From: Shinella sp. WSJ-2
GTDB taxonomy: Bacteria > Pseudomonadota > Alphaproteobacteria > Rhizobiales > Rhizobiaceae
Direction of reading: 5' to 3'
Length of the DNA: 64,000 nt
Assembly: GCF_003432075.1 (NCBI RefSeq)
Contig: NZ_QWBU01000002.1
Location: 124,001 to 188,000 of the forward strand
A program made the position numbers and the translations under genes. This document shows, piece after piece, positions 54,250 to 63,106 of this stretch. The notes beneath the pieces were generated by a model. The model made no database searches, was not told the origin of the DNA, and saw only the letters and a program-made list of their open reading frames with translations. How positions within the stretch are numbered: the first letter of the stretch is position 1; the number at the start of each line of letters is the position of its first letter.

Positions 54250-54834
54250 TCAGGCTCTGCCGCGGTCCAGCACCACGGCATAATGCGCCGGCATATCGCC
54301 GGGATTTTCGAAGACATGGCCCTCGGTGATGCTCATATAGAGACAGTCGCCGGGGTTAAGATCATGCACGGTTCCGGCAACCGTCATGCGCAGGCGGCCG
54401 GAAAACAACCAGACATGCTGCGTCATGCCGGCCTTCGCCGTTTCCGGCGGATAGGCGATGCGCGCACCGGCGGGAAACTCGACATCGATCACCTCGACGC
54501 GCGCGGCCGTATTTGGGGCCGAGACGGCGCGGCGCTGATAGCCGGTTTCCGGATCGCGCCACACCGTCTGCGTCTCCCGCCGCGACAGCGGATCGCCCGC
54601 CTCTTGCGAAAAGGCGAAGAAAGCCGACAGCGTCAGGTCGAGCGCGGCGCAGAGCCGCGAGAGCAGCTGCGCCGTCGGGCTCGCCTCGCCGCGCTCGATG
54701 CGTGAGATCATCGCCCGGCTGACGCCCGAGGCGCCGGCCAGGTCGTCCAGCGTCTGGTTGCGGGCCATGCGCAGCTGCCGCAGCCGCTCGCCGATGGCGC
54801 TTTCCAGGGGATCCTCTTCGTTTTCCATTATCAT
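54250..54834 (-). CDS. XRE-family transcriptional regulator with C-terminal cupin domain
   Basis: A 194-residue regulator. The helix-turn-helix at about 12-66 has the pattern RLRQLRMARNQTLDDLAGASGVSRAMISRIERGEASPT. A cupin fold follows (about 105-190, TQHVWLFSGRLRMTVAG and DLNPGDCLYMSITEGHVFENPGD), which probably binds a small effector. It is paired with a GNAT gene and divergent from an MFS transporter. This suggests control of acetylation plus efflux of some amine or antibiotic. GGGAG lies nine bases before the chosen ATG. Confidence 0.83.
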   Translation of the reverse strand: MIMENEEDPLESAIGERLRQLRMARNQTLDDLAGASGVSRAMISRIERGEASPTAQLLSRLCAALDLTLSAFFAFSQEAGDPLSRRETQTVWRDPETGYQRRAVSAPNTAARVEVIDVEFPAGARIAYPPETAKAGMTQHVWLFSGRLRMTVAGTVHDLNPGDCLYMSITEGHVFENPGDMPAHYAVVLDRGRA

Positions 54835-54857
54835 GGAATAATTCTCCCGCATAATGG
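54824..54857. promoter_or_regulatory. Nested inverted repeats over the XRE-cupin start, candidate autoregulatory operator
   Basis: TCCAT (54824-54828), TATC, ATGGA (54833-54837) covers the start codon. CCATTAT (54825-54831) and ATAATGG (54851-54857) form a second, longer inverted repeat. Position suggests self-repression, and the MFS gene is divergent from here. Confidence 0.4.
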
Positions 54858-54971
54858 AGTCAACCGGCATGACCTCATCCCAAAATAATTTCTGGCCATG
54901 GCGCTCCGGCGACAATGCGACATCGGCCTGACCGGATATGGTGGCCGCACGAGAATCGGAGGGAGCGGCAC

Positions 54972-56222
54972 ATGAAGGAGGAAACACAGCGGGCATCGTC
55001 GCTCTTTTCCATCACCGCCATCGTCGTCTCGATGACCTTCGTCGCCATCGGCAACGGCATCATGCTCGCCTATGTGCCCTATGTGCTGTCGCGTGCGGAT
55101 GCCCCCTCGTGGACGCCTGGTGCCGCCGTCACGGCGATTGCCTTCGGCGGCCTGCTCGGCTGCATCCTTGCCGGCCCGGTCATCCGCCGCGTCGGCCATG
55201 CGCGGGCGTTTTCCTGCTCCATGGCCCTCGTTCTCATCGCGGCCTTCCTCGTGGCGCTCGGCGTCAATCCGATTCTCTGGGTTTTGGCCCGCGGCATCTA
55301 TGGCACGGCGGGCAATGCGAATTTCATCATCGCCCAAAGCTGGCTGAACCACGCGGCCGACAACCGCTGGCGTGGCAAGGCCATGTCGTTGTTCTACATG
55401 GCCTATGTGCTGGGGCTCGGCGTCGGCGCCTGGCTGTTCGGCCAGATGCCGGCCGATGGCAACCTCGCGCCGCTCGTCACCATCTTCGTCACGACACTCG
55501 CCATCCTGCCGATCGGCCTGACCCGGCTTCCGACGCCGCCGCCACCCGCCGGCGTCAGCGTGGATTTCGCCATGGCCTGGCGCAATTCGCCGGTCGCCCT
55601 CATCGGCGTGCTGGCCGCCGGCGGCCTCTCCATGGTCGTCCAGGGCTTTACGCCGATCTACGCCGCCACCAACAATGTCGGCCAGAAGGACGTGGCGCTC
55701 TTGATGTTCGTCATGCAGTTCGGCCTGCTCTTCGTGCAATATCCGCTCGGCACGTTGTCGGACCGCATAGACCGGCGCGTCGTGCTGATCTTCACCTGCC
55801 TGCTCATCACGGGTGCCGCCATCGCTGCGCTCTTCGTCTCCTTCCAGGCACTGCTGATCCTCATGCTGGTTTTCGCGCTTTGGGCGGGGGCGACCGAAAG
55901 CGTCTATTCCATTGCCAACGCTCATGCCAACGACCGCACGGATCCGGAGGATTTCGTGCCGCTTGCCTCGACGCTCCTCGTCGCCTGGTCGACCGCCGCC
56001 ACCCTCGTACCGCTCGCCGTGACCGCGCTGACGCCGACCTTCGGCCCCAAAACCTTCATCTATGCCGCCATGGCCGTCGCGGTCGCCTACGCCGCCTTCG
56101 TCGCCCACCGCCTGCGCCGCCGCGAGACCGTGCCGGTAGCGGCGCGCGAGACCTTCGAGATCAGAAGTGCCCAGGTGCCGAATGCCGGCGCGCTGGTCGA
56201 GGGCGAAAAAGCCCCGGAATAG
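54972..56222 (+). CDS. MFS transporter (YcaD-like)
   Basis: A 416-residue inner-membrane major facilitator protein with about twelve helices. The loop between helices 2 and 3 has the RRVGHAR motif, and the C-terminal half has the related DRIDRR sequence. The family resembles the YcaD group of putative transporters. Substrate unknown. ATG 54972 lies after GGAGGGAGC. It is divergent from the XRE-cupin/GNAT pair across 137 bp and may be controlled by that regulator. Confidence 0.82.
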   Translation: MKEETQRASSLFSITAIVVSMTFVAIGNGIMLAYVPYVLSRADAPSWTPGAAVTAIAFGGLLGCILAGPVIRRVGHARAFSCSMALVLIAAFLVALGVNPILWVLARGIYGTAGNANFIIAQSWLNHAADNRWRGKAMSLFYMAYVLGLGVGAWLFGQMPADGNLAPLVTIFVTTLAILPIGLTRLPTPPPPAGVSVDFAMAWRNSPVALIGVLAAGGLSMVVQGFTPIYAATNNVGQKDVALLMFVMQFGLLFVQYPLGTLSDRIDRRVVLIFTCLLITGAAIAALFVSFQALLILMLVFALWAGATESVYSIANAHANDRTDPEDFVPLASTLLVAWSTAATLVPLAVTALTPTFGPKTFIYAAMAVAVAYAAFVAHRLRRRETVPVAARETFEIRSAQVPNAGALVEGEKAPE

Positions 56223-56292
56223 CGGCGCTTCCCGTCCCGAAACCCTTCATTTACCGCTTTGCGGGAATCTCCCTCGCTGCTATATGGCGCGC

Positions 56293-58116
56293 ATGAGCAC
56301 CAATTCTTCGACGCCCCTCGACCATATCCGCAACTTCTCGATCGTGGCCCATATCGACCACGGCAAGTCGACGCTCGCCGACCGGCTGATCCAGTCGACC
56401 GGCGGCCTTGCCGAACGCGAGATGTCGGAACAGGTCCTCGACTCAATGGATATCGAGCGCGAGCGCGGCATCACCATCAAGGCCCAGACCGTGCGCCTGC
56501 ACTACAAGGCCAATGACGGCGAGACCTATGTGCTGAACCTCATCGACACGCCCGGCCACGTCGACTTCGCCTATGAAGTCTCGCGTTCGCTGTCGGCCTG
56601 TGAAGGGTCGCTTCTGGTCGTCGACGCCTCTCAGGGCGTGGAAGCCCAGACGCTCGCCAATGTCTACCAGGCGATCGACAACAACCACGAGCTGGTCACC
56701 GTGCTCAACAAGATCGACCTGCCGGCGGCCGAACCCGACCGCATCAAGGAACAGATCGAGGAAGTCATCGGCATCGACGCGTCGGAAGCCGTGCTGATCT
56801 CGGCAAAGACCGGCCTCGGCATCCCGGATGTGCTGGAAGCCATCGTCCAGCGCCTGCCCGCGCCGAAGAGCGAGGGCGGCGAGAAGGCCCCCCTGAAGGC
56901 GCTGCTGGTCGACAGCTGGTACGATACTTATCTCGGCGTCATGGTTCTGGTGCGTGTCATCGAAGGCCGCATCAGCAAGGGCCAGACCATTCGCATGATG
57001 GGCACGGATGCCAAATACACCATCGAGCGCGTCGGTGTGCTGACGCCGAAGATGGTGGCGATGGATAGCCTCGGCCCCGGCGAGATCGGCTTCATCACCG
57101 CCTCGATCAAGGAAGTGGCCGATACCCGCGTCGGTGATACGATCACCGAGGACAAGCGCCCGACGGCACAAGCCCTGCCGGGCTTCAAGCCGGCCCAGCC
57201 GGTGGTGTTCTGCGGCCTCTTCCCGGTCGACGCCGCCGATTTCGAGGACCTGCGCTCGGCGATGGGCAAGCTCCGCCTCAACGACGCCTCCTTCTCCTTC
57301 GAAATGGAATCGTCGGCGGCGCTGGGCTTCGGCTTCCGCTGCGGCTTCCTCGGCCTGCTTCACCTCGAAATCATCCAGGAGCGTCTGGAGCGCGAGTTCG
57401 ATCTCGATCTGATCGCGACGGCCCCCTCGGTCGTCTATCAGCTCTACATGACCGACGGCACGATGCGCGAGCTGCACAACCCGGCCGACATGCCCGACGT
57501 CGTGAAAATCTCGGAAATCCACGAGCCGTGGATCCGTGCGACGATCCTGACGCCGGACGATTATCTCGGCGGCATCCTGAAGCTCTGCCAGGACCGCCGC
57601 GGCATCCAGATCGAGCTGACCTATGTCGGCACGCGCGCCATGCTGACCTATGACCTGCCGCTCAACGAAGTGGTCTTCGATTTCTACGACCGCCTGAAGT
57701 CGATCTCCAAGGGTTACGCCTCCTTCGACTACCAGATCACCGACCACAAGGAAGGCCATCTGGTGAAGATGTCGATCCTCGTCAACGGCGAGCCGGTCGA
57801 TGCGCTCTCGATGATGGTGCACCGCATGGCGGCGGAAAAGCGCGGCCGCGACATGTGCGAGAAGCTCAAGGAGCTGATCCCGAAGCACATGTTCAAGATC
57901 CCGATCCAGGCCGCCATCGGCGGCAACGTGATCGCCCGCGAGACCATCTCGGCGCTGCGCAAGGACGTGACGGCCAAGTGCTACGGCGGCGACGCCACGC
58001 GCAAGCGCAAGCTGCTCGACAAGCAGAAGGCCGGCAAGAAGCGCATGCGCCAGTTCGGCAAGGTGGAGATCCCGCAGGAAGCTTTCATCGCCGCGCTCAA
58101 GATGGGTGACGAATAA
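56293..58116 (+). CDS. lepA: Elongation factor 4 (ribosomal back-translocase LepA)
   Basis: A 607-residue translational GTPase. G1 motif AHIDHGKST at 19-27, the G3 motif DTPGHVDF near 85-92, NKID near 140 and the EF-G-like domains follow. The LepA C-terminal domain ends with [20 protein letters not shown]. It binds ribosomes and helps remobilise stalled or misplaced complexes. An ATG three codons upstream (56284) is an alternative start with no clear ribosome binding site. It is 70 bp downstream of the MFS gene. Confidence 0.96.
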   Translation: MSTNSSTPLDHIRNFSIVAHIDHGKSTLADRLIQSTGGLAEREMSEQVLDSMDIERERGITIKAQTVRLHYKANDGETYVLNLIDTPGHVDFAYEVSRSLSACEGSLLVVDASQGVEAQTLANVYQAIDNNHELVTVLNKIDLPAAEPDRIKEQIEEVIGIDASEAVLISAKTGLGIPDVLEAIVQRLPAPKSEGGEKAPLKALLVDSWYDTYLGVMVLVRVIEGRISKGQTIRMMGTDAKYTIERVGVLTPKMVAMDSLGPGEIGFITASIKEVADTRVGDTITEDKRPTAQALPGFKPAQPVVFCGLFPVDAADFEDLRSAMGKLRLNDASFSFEMESSAALGFGFRCGFLGLLHLEIIQERLEREFDLDLIATAPSVVYQLYMTDGTMRELHNPADMPDVVKISEIHEPWIRATILTPDDYLGGILKLCQDRRGIQIELTYVGTRAMLTYDLPLNEVVFDFYDRLKSISKGYASFDYQITDHKEGHLVKMSILVNGEPVDALSMMVHRMAAEKRGRDMCEKLKELIPKHMFKIPIQAAIGGNVIARETISALRKDVTAKCYGGDATRKRKLLDKQKAGKKRMRQFGKVEIPQEAFIAALKMGDE

Positions 58117-58126
58117 GAAGGAAAAG

Positions 58127-58150
58127 GGGAGGCAATGCCTCCCTTTTTTA
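58127..58150 (+). terminator. Intrinsic terminator after lepA
   Basis: GGGAGGC (58127-58133) and GCCTCCC (58137-58143) with loop AAT form a perfect 7-bp stem followed by TTTTTTATT. Confidence 0.9.
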
Positions 58151-58159
58151 TTATGGGGA

Positions 58160-58387
58160 TCAATCCCGCTTGATCGTCGCCAGGACCTCCCAGAGGTCCG
58201 CGCCCGTTTCGAAGACGGCCGCGTTGGCACGAAAGCCGATCTCGGCGGAAATGATATCCATCATGCCGGCGGCCAGATCACCATCCGCCGACGCGCCGCC
58301 GGCGACGGTGCGGGCGGCCCGGTCGAAGCGCGCCGTTTCCGTTGTCATGCCCTGGCGGGCCGTGTTCATGATGCCGGAAATCTGCAT
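58160..58387 (-). CDS. Small protein resembling the C-terminal part of flagellar basal-body rod proteins
   Basis: A 75-residue product, MQISGIMNTARQGM at the start and then DLAAGMMDIISAEIGFRANAAVFETGADLWEVLATIK. The second half has the helical pattern of the FlgC/FlgE/FlgG C-terminus (D-L-x-x-x-M-x-x-I-x-A-x-x-x-x-x-A-N-x-x-V). The first half resembles the short N-terminal helix of the same proteins (G-M-x-x-x-x-x-R-x-x). The middle beta domain is missing, so it may be a minimal rod-like protein or a relic. No flagellar genes lie nearby. It converges with lepA. Confidence 0.55.
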   Translation of the reverse strand: MQISGIMNTARQGMTTETARFDRAARTVAGGASADGDLAAGMMDIISAEIGFRANAAVFETGADLWEVLATIKRD

Positions 58388-58450
58388 GTGGAGAGGCTCC
58401 GTTGATCGGCTCTTCTTCTACACGCAATGCCTTTCGATCCCGTGAACGGA

Positions 58451-58473
58451 AAGCGGGAGTGCTCGTCCCGCTT
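58451..58473 (-). terminator. Hairpin after orphan atpB, weak terminator
   Basis: AAGCGGGA (58451-58458) and TCCCGCTT (58466-58473) pair perfectly around a 7-base loop. The minus-strand tail is only TTTCC. It lies 10 bp past the atpB stop. Confidence 0.5.
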
Positions 58474-58482
58474 CGGCACAAG

Positions 58483-59229
58483 TCAATGGCCGGGATGCAA
58501 GGCGTCGTTCAGATACATGCAGGTCAGCATGGTGAAGACATAGGCCTGGATGCCCGCCATCAGCAGTTCCAGCGCCGTCAGGGCCACGGTCATCGCGAAG
58601 GGCAGAATGGCGCCGAGCATGCCAAGCGCTCCGAGCTCGCCCATCGACACCACGAAGCCGGCAAAGACCTTCAGCGTGATATGCCCCGCCAGCATGACGG
58701 CGAAGAGACGCACGGAGTGGCTGACCGGCCGAGAAAGATAGGAAATCACCTCGATCGGCACGATGATCGGCGTCAGGATCAGCGGTACGCCATCCGGCAC
58801 GAACAGCTTCAGGAACCGGGCGCCGTGACGGAACAGGCCGTAGAGCGTGACGGTCGCAAAGACCAGCATGGCCAGCGCGAAGGTAACGATCAGATGGCTC
58901 GTCACCGTGAAGGCATAGGGGAACATGCCGATGAGGTTGGCGACGAGGATGAACAGGAACAGCGAGAAGACCAGCGGGAAGAACCGCATACCTTCCTCGC
59001 CGGCATTGGCGCGGAGCGTCTTCGCAACGAATTCATGGGCAAGTTCCGCGCTCGCCTGAAAGCGGCCGGGCACCAGTTCGCGGCGGCGCGTGGCAAGTAG
59101 CAGGAAGGTGCCGGCCGCAACCACCGTCAGGACCATATAGGCCGACGAATTGGTAAAACTCAGATCAAAGCCGCCGATCTCGACGGGAATGAGCGGCTTG
59201 ATCGCGAATTGCTCGATGGGTCCGGCCAT
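58483..59229 (-). CDS. atpB: F0F1 ATP synthase subunit a, stand-alone copy
   Basis: A 248-residue membrane protein with about five to six helices, clearly homologous to F0 subunit a along its length. The essential arginine is kept (R174 in [14 protein letters not shown]). The residue four further on, normally Asn (ANMLAGH in rhizobia, N214 in E. coli), is Val here. Downstream helix 6 ([21 protein letters not shown]) is well conserved. In rhizobia atpB normally lies in atpI-atpB-atpE-atpF. None of those is adjacent here, so this may be an extra paralogue. I cannot tell whether another atpB exists outside the window. Confidence 0.85.
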   Translation of the reverse strand: MAGPIEQFAIKPLIPVEIGGFDLSFTNSSAYMVLTVVAAGTFLLLATRRRELVPGRFQASAELAHEFVAKTLRANAGEEGMRFFPLVFSLFLFILVANLIGMFPYAFTVTSHLIVTFALAMLVFATVTLYGLFRHGARFLKLFVPDGVPLILTPIIVPIEVISYLSRPVSHSVRLFAVMLAGHITLKVFAGFVVSMGELGALGMLGAILPFAMTVALTALELLMAGIQAYVFTMLTCMYLNDALHPGH

Positions 59230-59357
59230 GCGGTATCCTCAAAATACGTGCGCCCGCGAAGGCCGCCGGACGGCGCGCGACAGGGCACGGCACAGCCCGC
59301 GACGAGTCGCGAACGGAGGGGGATGAAAAGGGTGAAGGGTTCGACGGGCCATCCTGA

Positions 59358-59416
59358 TCTCGCAAACGAGAAAAGGGGTCGTCCCCGGAACGAACAAGGC
59401 GCAGGTCGTCCTGCGC
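59358..59416 (-). ncRNA. Candidate structured RNA: three consecutive short hairpins upstream of atpB
   Basis: TCTCG-CAAA-CGAGA (59358-59371), GGGG-TCGT-CCCC (59375-59386) and GCGCAGG-TCGT-CCTGCGC (59399-59416) lie within 60 bases. The last two share the same loop. On the minus strand the GGGG/CCCC hairpin is followed by TTTTCTC, like a short terminator, so an RNA from around 59500 down to 59370 is possible. Strand and ends are guesses. The whole gap 59230-59654 has no convincing protein gene. Confidence 0.3.
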
Positions 59417-59599
59417 GAGGACTGCTTAGCCGTGGGCTCCAGCGTTGACAAGGCGCGTGAGGCGCCAATCACGCAAGTGTCATCCCCCAGGACTTTTCGC
59501 GTTTAAGGCCGCCAGCGAATCTGCGGGCCAAACCCGACATGATGAGGAGAATATGAGACAGACTGGCGACTACGCGACAGAGTGTGTACACGCCCAAAA

Positions 59600-59625
59600 G
59601 CAAAAGAGCCGTAAAACGGCCCTTC
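59600..59625 (-). terminator. Intrinsic terminator after the OmpA-like lipoprotein gene
   Basis: On the minus strand GGCCGT, TTT, ACGGCT form a short stem followed by CTTTTGCTTTTGG. It lies about 30-55 bp past the lipoprotein stop codon. Confidence 0.6.
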
Positions 59626-59654
59626 GCATGATCCGGTTCTGAGCGTGGCCGCTA

Positions 59655-60320
59655 TCAGCCCTGCTTCAGCGGCGAGATCGCGATTTCAACGCGGCGGTTC
59701 TGCGCGCGGCCGGCTTCCGTCGCGTTGGAGGCGATCGGGCGCTCCAGGCCATAACCCATGGCCGACATGCGGCGCTGGTCGACGCCGCGCGAGGCGAGGT
59801 AATTGGCGACCGAATTGGCGCGGCGGTTGGAGAGATCCATGTTGTACCCGGCATTACCGACCGAATCGGTGTGGCCGTCGACATCGATCAGCGTCTTGTC
59901 GAACTTGCGCAGCACGAGCGCCACCGAATCGAGCGTCGGATAGAATGGCGGGATCACCTGGTCGCGATCCGTCGCGAAGGTGACATTCGAGGGCATGTTG
60001 AGCACGATGCGGTCGCCGACGCGGCTGACCGAGACGCCGGTTCCTTGCAGCTGCGCACGCAGCTCCGATTCCTGGTTGTCCATGTAATTGCCGATGGCGC
60101 CGCCGGCGAGCGCGCCGACACCCGCGCCGATCAGCGCGGCATTGCGGCGCTGCACCGGATTGTTGCCAATGAGCAGGCCCGCGACCGCGCCCACGCCGGC
60201 GCCGATGGCGGCACCGCCAGCCGTGTTGGAAACCTTCTGCTCACCCGTATACGGGTCCGTCGTCGTGCAGGCGGAAAGGTAGGTCGCTGCGAGCGCGACG
60301 AGCGCAACTTTCTTCAACAT
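59655..60320 (-). CDS. OmpA family lipoprotein (YiaD-like)
   Basis: A 221-residue outer-membrane lipoprotein. The lipobox LSAC gives lipidated C18. A Gly-rich glycine-zipper segment (GGAAIGAGVGAVAGLLIG and a second repeat, about 35-80) follows. The OmpA C-terminal peptidoglycan-binding domain (about 105-218) has VDGHTDSVGNAGYNMDLSNRRANSVANYL and the R-x-R-R-V-E-I end. It likely links outer membrane and wall. Single gene with its own terminator. Confidence 0.9.
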   Translation of the reverse strand: MLKKVALVALAATYLSACTTTDPYTGEQKVSNTAGGAAIGAGVGAVAGLLIGNNPVQRRNAALIGAGVGALAGGAIGNYMDNQESELRAQLQGTGVSVSRVGDRIVLNMPSNVTFATDRDQVIPPFYPTLDSVALVLRKFDKTLIDVDGHTDSVGNAGYNMDLSNRRANSVANYLASRGVDQRRMSAMGYGLERPIASNATEAGRAQNRRVEIAISPLKQG

Positions 60321-60394
60321 GGAGTGTCCCCGGAAACGTCGATGATTCTGCTTCAACCTAGCGATTGCGGCAGGAACATGAAAGAGGGCCGTTT

Positions 60395-61303
60395 TCAGGC
60401 GGTTTTCCCCTCGCCTTCGCCGTTTCCACTCGATGTGACGCCCGCACTCGCCGCAACGACCAGTGCCGTGCCAAGCATCTGCAGGGGCGTCATCGGCTGG
60501 CTGAGCACGAGGAAGCCGGCCAGTGCACCGAGCGCCGGCTCCAGGCTCATCAGGATGCCGAAGGCCGACATGGGCATGCGGCGCAGCGCGATCATCTCCA
60601 GCGCATAGGGAAAGAGCGGCACGAGAATGGCAAGGCCGAGCATCATGCCCAGCCCCTCCGGGTTCAAGGCCTCACCGACGCGCGGCAGGCCGAAGGGGGC
60701 GGCAGCAATGGCGGCGAACAGGAGCGACATGGAGAGGCCTTCCAGCCCCTTGAACACCGCCCCGGTCTTCTTCATCAGGATGATATAGGTACCCCAGCCG
60801 ATGCCCGCGCCGACGGCGAACAGCATGCCGACGGGATCGCCGACCCAGCCCGCGCCGTCATGCGACAGGAGCACGACGCCGATGAAGGCGGCAACCGGCC
60901 AGACCAGCCGCCAGCCCTTGCCGAGCGACCAGGTGGCGACCGCCAGCGGCCCGAGGAACTCGATGGCGACGGCGAGACCGAGCGGAATGCGGGCGATCGC
61001 CGCGAAGAAACACAGCGTCATCGCCGCCATGGTGGCGCCGAGCAGGGCGGCACTCTTCCACTGTTCACGACTGTAGGAACGCATCGGCGGGCGCACGATC
61101 AGCGCCAGGATCACCGCAGCCATCACGAGGCGGAGGAAGGTCGTGGTCGAGGGGCCGAAGGCATGGATCGCCGTCGCCGAAAAGGCCGAGCCGAACTGGA
61201 TGCTCGACATGGAGCCGAAGCACAGCAGGATGCCTGTGAAGAGCCCCGCATTGCCCGAGCCCGAAAGACCGCCACCGCTGGCCGTCGCCTGTTGATCTAC
61301 CAT
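60395..61303 (-). CDS. EamA/DMT family transporter (RhtA-like)
   Basis: A 302-residue inner-membrane protein with about ten helices forming two EamA repeats. The pattern resembles RhtA-type exporters of threonine and homoserine (for example RLVMAAVILALIVRP and ALEMIALRRMPMSAFGILMSLEPALGALAGF). Substrate not determined. The start at 61303 has GGGGAGGAG about five bases upstream. It follows the acetylpolyamine amidohydrolase gene in the same direction after 99 bp. Confidence 0.8.
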   Translation of the reverse strand: MVDQQATASGGGLSGSGNAGLFTGILLCFGSMSSIQFGSAFSATAIHAFGPSTTTFLRLVMAAVILALIVRPPMRSYSREQWKSAALLGATMAAMTLCFFAAIARIPLGLAVAIEFLGPLAVATWSLGKGWRLVWPVAAFIGVVLLSHDGAGWVGDPVGMLFAVGAGIGWGTYIILMKKTGAVFKGLEGLSMSLLFAAIAAAPFGLPRVGEALNPEGLGMMLGLAILVPLFPYALEMIALRRMPMSAFGILMSLEPALGALAGFLVLSQPMTPLQMLGTALVVAASAGVTSSGNGEGEGKTA

Positions 61304-61402
61304 AAGAACTCCTCCCCTAGGGCAACCAGTCCTAGAGGAGGGTCTGCCATCAGACAAATGGATAATCGTGACGCCTTGCTTCAGGAAAATTGATGCAAGA
61401 TG

Positions 61403-62428
61403 TCAGCCTGCAATGCCCTTCAGGGTATTGGCGACATTGAGGCCGATCTGCGGCACGCCGTAGCCGCCTTCCATGCAGACGAGCACCGGCACGCCGCTCG
61501 CCGCGACCACCCTGCCCATCGTGATATAATCCGGCGAGGTCAGCTTGAAGAAGGAAATCGGGTCCTCCTCGAACGTATCGACGCCGAGCGAGAGCACGAT
61601 CACCTCCGCACCGAAGGCCTCGATGCGCTTCAGCGAATCTTTCAGTGCCGCTTCCCAGACGGAATAGGGCGTGCCCGGTGGCATCGGATAGTTTTGCGTG
61701 GTGCCGGCACCGGCGCCCTTGCCGGTCTCCTCCGCGTAACCCAGGAAATGTGGGAAGGCTTCGGCCGGATCGCCATGCAGCGAGGCGAAATAGACGTCAT
61801 CGCGCTCGTAGAAAATATCCTGCGTGCCGTTGCCGTGGTGGAAATCGACGTCGAGGATCGCGACCTTCTTGGCGCCCTTGTCGAGGAAGCGCTGGGCGGC
61901 GACGGCGGCGTTGTTGATGAAGCAATAGCCGCCGAAACTGTCGATGCCGGCATGGTGGCCCGGCGGGCGGCAGAGTGCGAAGGCGGACTTGGCACCGCCG
62001 GCGACGATATCGGCCGCCGTCAGCGCCGTCTGCATGGAGGAGAGCGCCGCCTCCCAGGTGCCGGGCGAAATCGCTGTTTCCGCAGCGTTGCAATAGTAGC
62101 CGAGCAAGCCGTCGATCTGGGTCGGGATGCGCGGCGAGGTGCGGCGCACGGGGAAGGACGTGGCGATCGCCTCGCCCTTGTAGCCGGCGGCCTGCCACTG
62201 CGTCCAAGCGGTCTGGAGGAAGGACAGGTAGCCGGCGTCATGAACCTTGTGCGCGGTTTCAAGGCCGTGCCGTTCCGGTGCGGCGATGTCGGTAAAACCG
62301 GCGTCCTTCACCGCGGCCAGAATCCATTCGGCCCGGAACGGCGCCTCGAAGGGCGGCACCAGTTCACCGCCGTAAAGCTCGCTGCGAGCGTTCCTGAGCT
62401 TGTGGTCCTCGGAAAAGATAATGCGCAT
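61403..62428 (-). CDS. aphA: Acetylpolyamine amidohydrolase (class II histone deacetylase family)
   Basis: A 341-residue zinc amidohydrolase that removes acetyl groups from acetylated polyamines. Every active-site residue of the Mycoplana ramosa enzyme is found at the same number: H158 and H159 (PPGHHAG), zinc ligands D195, H197 and D284, and Y323 (GGYG). The equal length (341) and near-identical motif segments make assignment strong. The neighbour EamA gene may act on a related compound, but that is inference. Confidence 0.93.
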   Translation of the reverse strand: MRIIFSEDHKLRNARSELYGGELVPPFEAPFRAEWILAAVKDAGFTDIAAPERHGLETAHKVHDAGYLSFLQTAWTQWQAAGYKGEAIATSFPVRRTSPRIPTQIDGLLGYYCNAAETAISPGTWEAALSSMQTALTAADIVAGGAKSAFALCRPPGHHAGIDSFGGYCFINNAAVAAQRFLDKGAKKVAILDVDFHHGNGTQDIFYERDDVYFASLHGDPAEAFPHFLGYAEETGKGAGAGTTQNYPMPPGTPYSVWEAALKDSLKRIEAFGAEVIVLSLGVDTFEEDPISFFKLTSPDYITMGRVVAASGVPVLVCMEGGYGVPQIGLNVANTLKGIAG

Positions 62429-62518
62429 GAAAAGTCCCCATTGTCATTTGGGCGCGACGGTAGTGCATTTTTCCGGCAAGGGAAATCTCTCCCGCGGGGT
62501 AGGTTTTCGCCCAGAATG

Positions 62519-62551
62519 CAAATCCGCCCCGGCCAATGGCAGGGGCGGATT
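62519..62551 (-). terminator. Intrinsic terminator after the membrane protein gene at 62.6 kb
   Basis: AATCCGCCCC (62521-62530) pairs with GGGGCGGATT (62542-62551), a perfect 10-bp stem. The minus-strand tail is TTTGCATTCT. It lies 18 bp past the stop. Confidence 0.65.
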
Positions 62552-62569
62552 GCGGGACGATCCCATGCG

Positions 62570-62980
62570 TCAGGCAAGCAGGGCCCTGCGCTGGCGGCCG
62601 AGACCGATCTGCTTGATCAGCATGATATCGGCAACCGCGACGGCGGCCACAGCGATGAGGCCCATGCCGACGGCGGTCAGGTTGGCGTGGTCGAGAACGA
62701 GCACCGCCACGCTGCCGAGAACCCAGAGTGCATCGCCGATCATGACGAAGCGCACGGCGGCGGGCGACGGCTGCTCCTGCCGGCCGACGGCGAGGTGAAA
62801 GCCGCCCCAGAAAACGAAGAAGACGGCGAAGGCCAGGAGAATGCCGGGCGTGGCGAGCGGACCGATAAGGCCGCTGATCGGGCCGGAAAAGGCAAAGAGC
62901 AGGCCGGCGGTGGCAAGCGAGAAGACGCCGTCGAACAGCATGATGGACTTCAGAAGATTGCGGTTGAGGGTGGCGAACAT
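62570..62980 (-). CDS. Small integral membrane protein of unknown function
   Basis: A 136-residue protein with four predicted membrane helices (about 12-30, 42-62, 76-96 and 102-122). Helix 2 contains FFVFWGGFHLAVGR. I know no function; DoxX/DUF-like four-helix proteins look similar. It is divergent from the XRE regulator, with an inverted repeat in the 126-bp gap, so it is the likely target of that regulator. Confidence 0.68.
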   Translation of the reverse strand: MFATLNRNLLKSIMLFDGVFSLATAGLLFAFSGPISGLIGPLATPGILLAFAVFFVFWGGFHLAVGRQEQPSPAAVRFVMIGDALWVLGSVAVLVLDHANLTAVGMGLIAVAAVAVADIMLIKQIGLGRQRRALLA

Positions 62981-63036
62981 GATGGGTTCCTTTCGTTTCG
63001 ATGGGCTGATCCTGCCCGGTGACCTGTCGCAAACCA

Positions 63037-63053
63037 ATTACGTCAGAGGTAAT
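63037..63053. promoter_or_regulatory. Inverted repeat between membrane protein gene and XRE regulator
   Basis: ATTAC (63037-63041), seven bases, GTAAT (63049-63053), with flanking CCA and TGG that extend the symmetry by one or two pairs. It lies in the divergent region, 54 bp before the regulator ATG and 57 bp before the other start. It is a likely operator by position. Confidence 0.45.
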
Positions 63054-63106
63054 GGAAATCATGTCCCGCCTCGTGTTGAGTGCGCGGGCAATCAGCGGAG
63101 GCGAGA

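Noticed and set aside
59323-59448. 41-codon basic plus-strand frame preceded by GGAGGGGG
   Set aside because: It runs through the three-hairpin region, and its product is low-complexity Arg/Gly-rich. RNA structure explains the sequence better.
59553-59642. 29-codon plus-strand frame with GAGGAG before its ATG
   Set aside because: It overlaps the terminator of the OmpA-like lipoprotein gene on the other strand, and the product has no recognisable feature.
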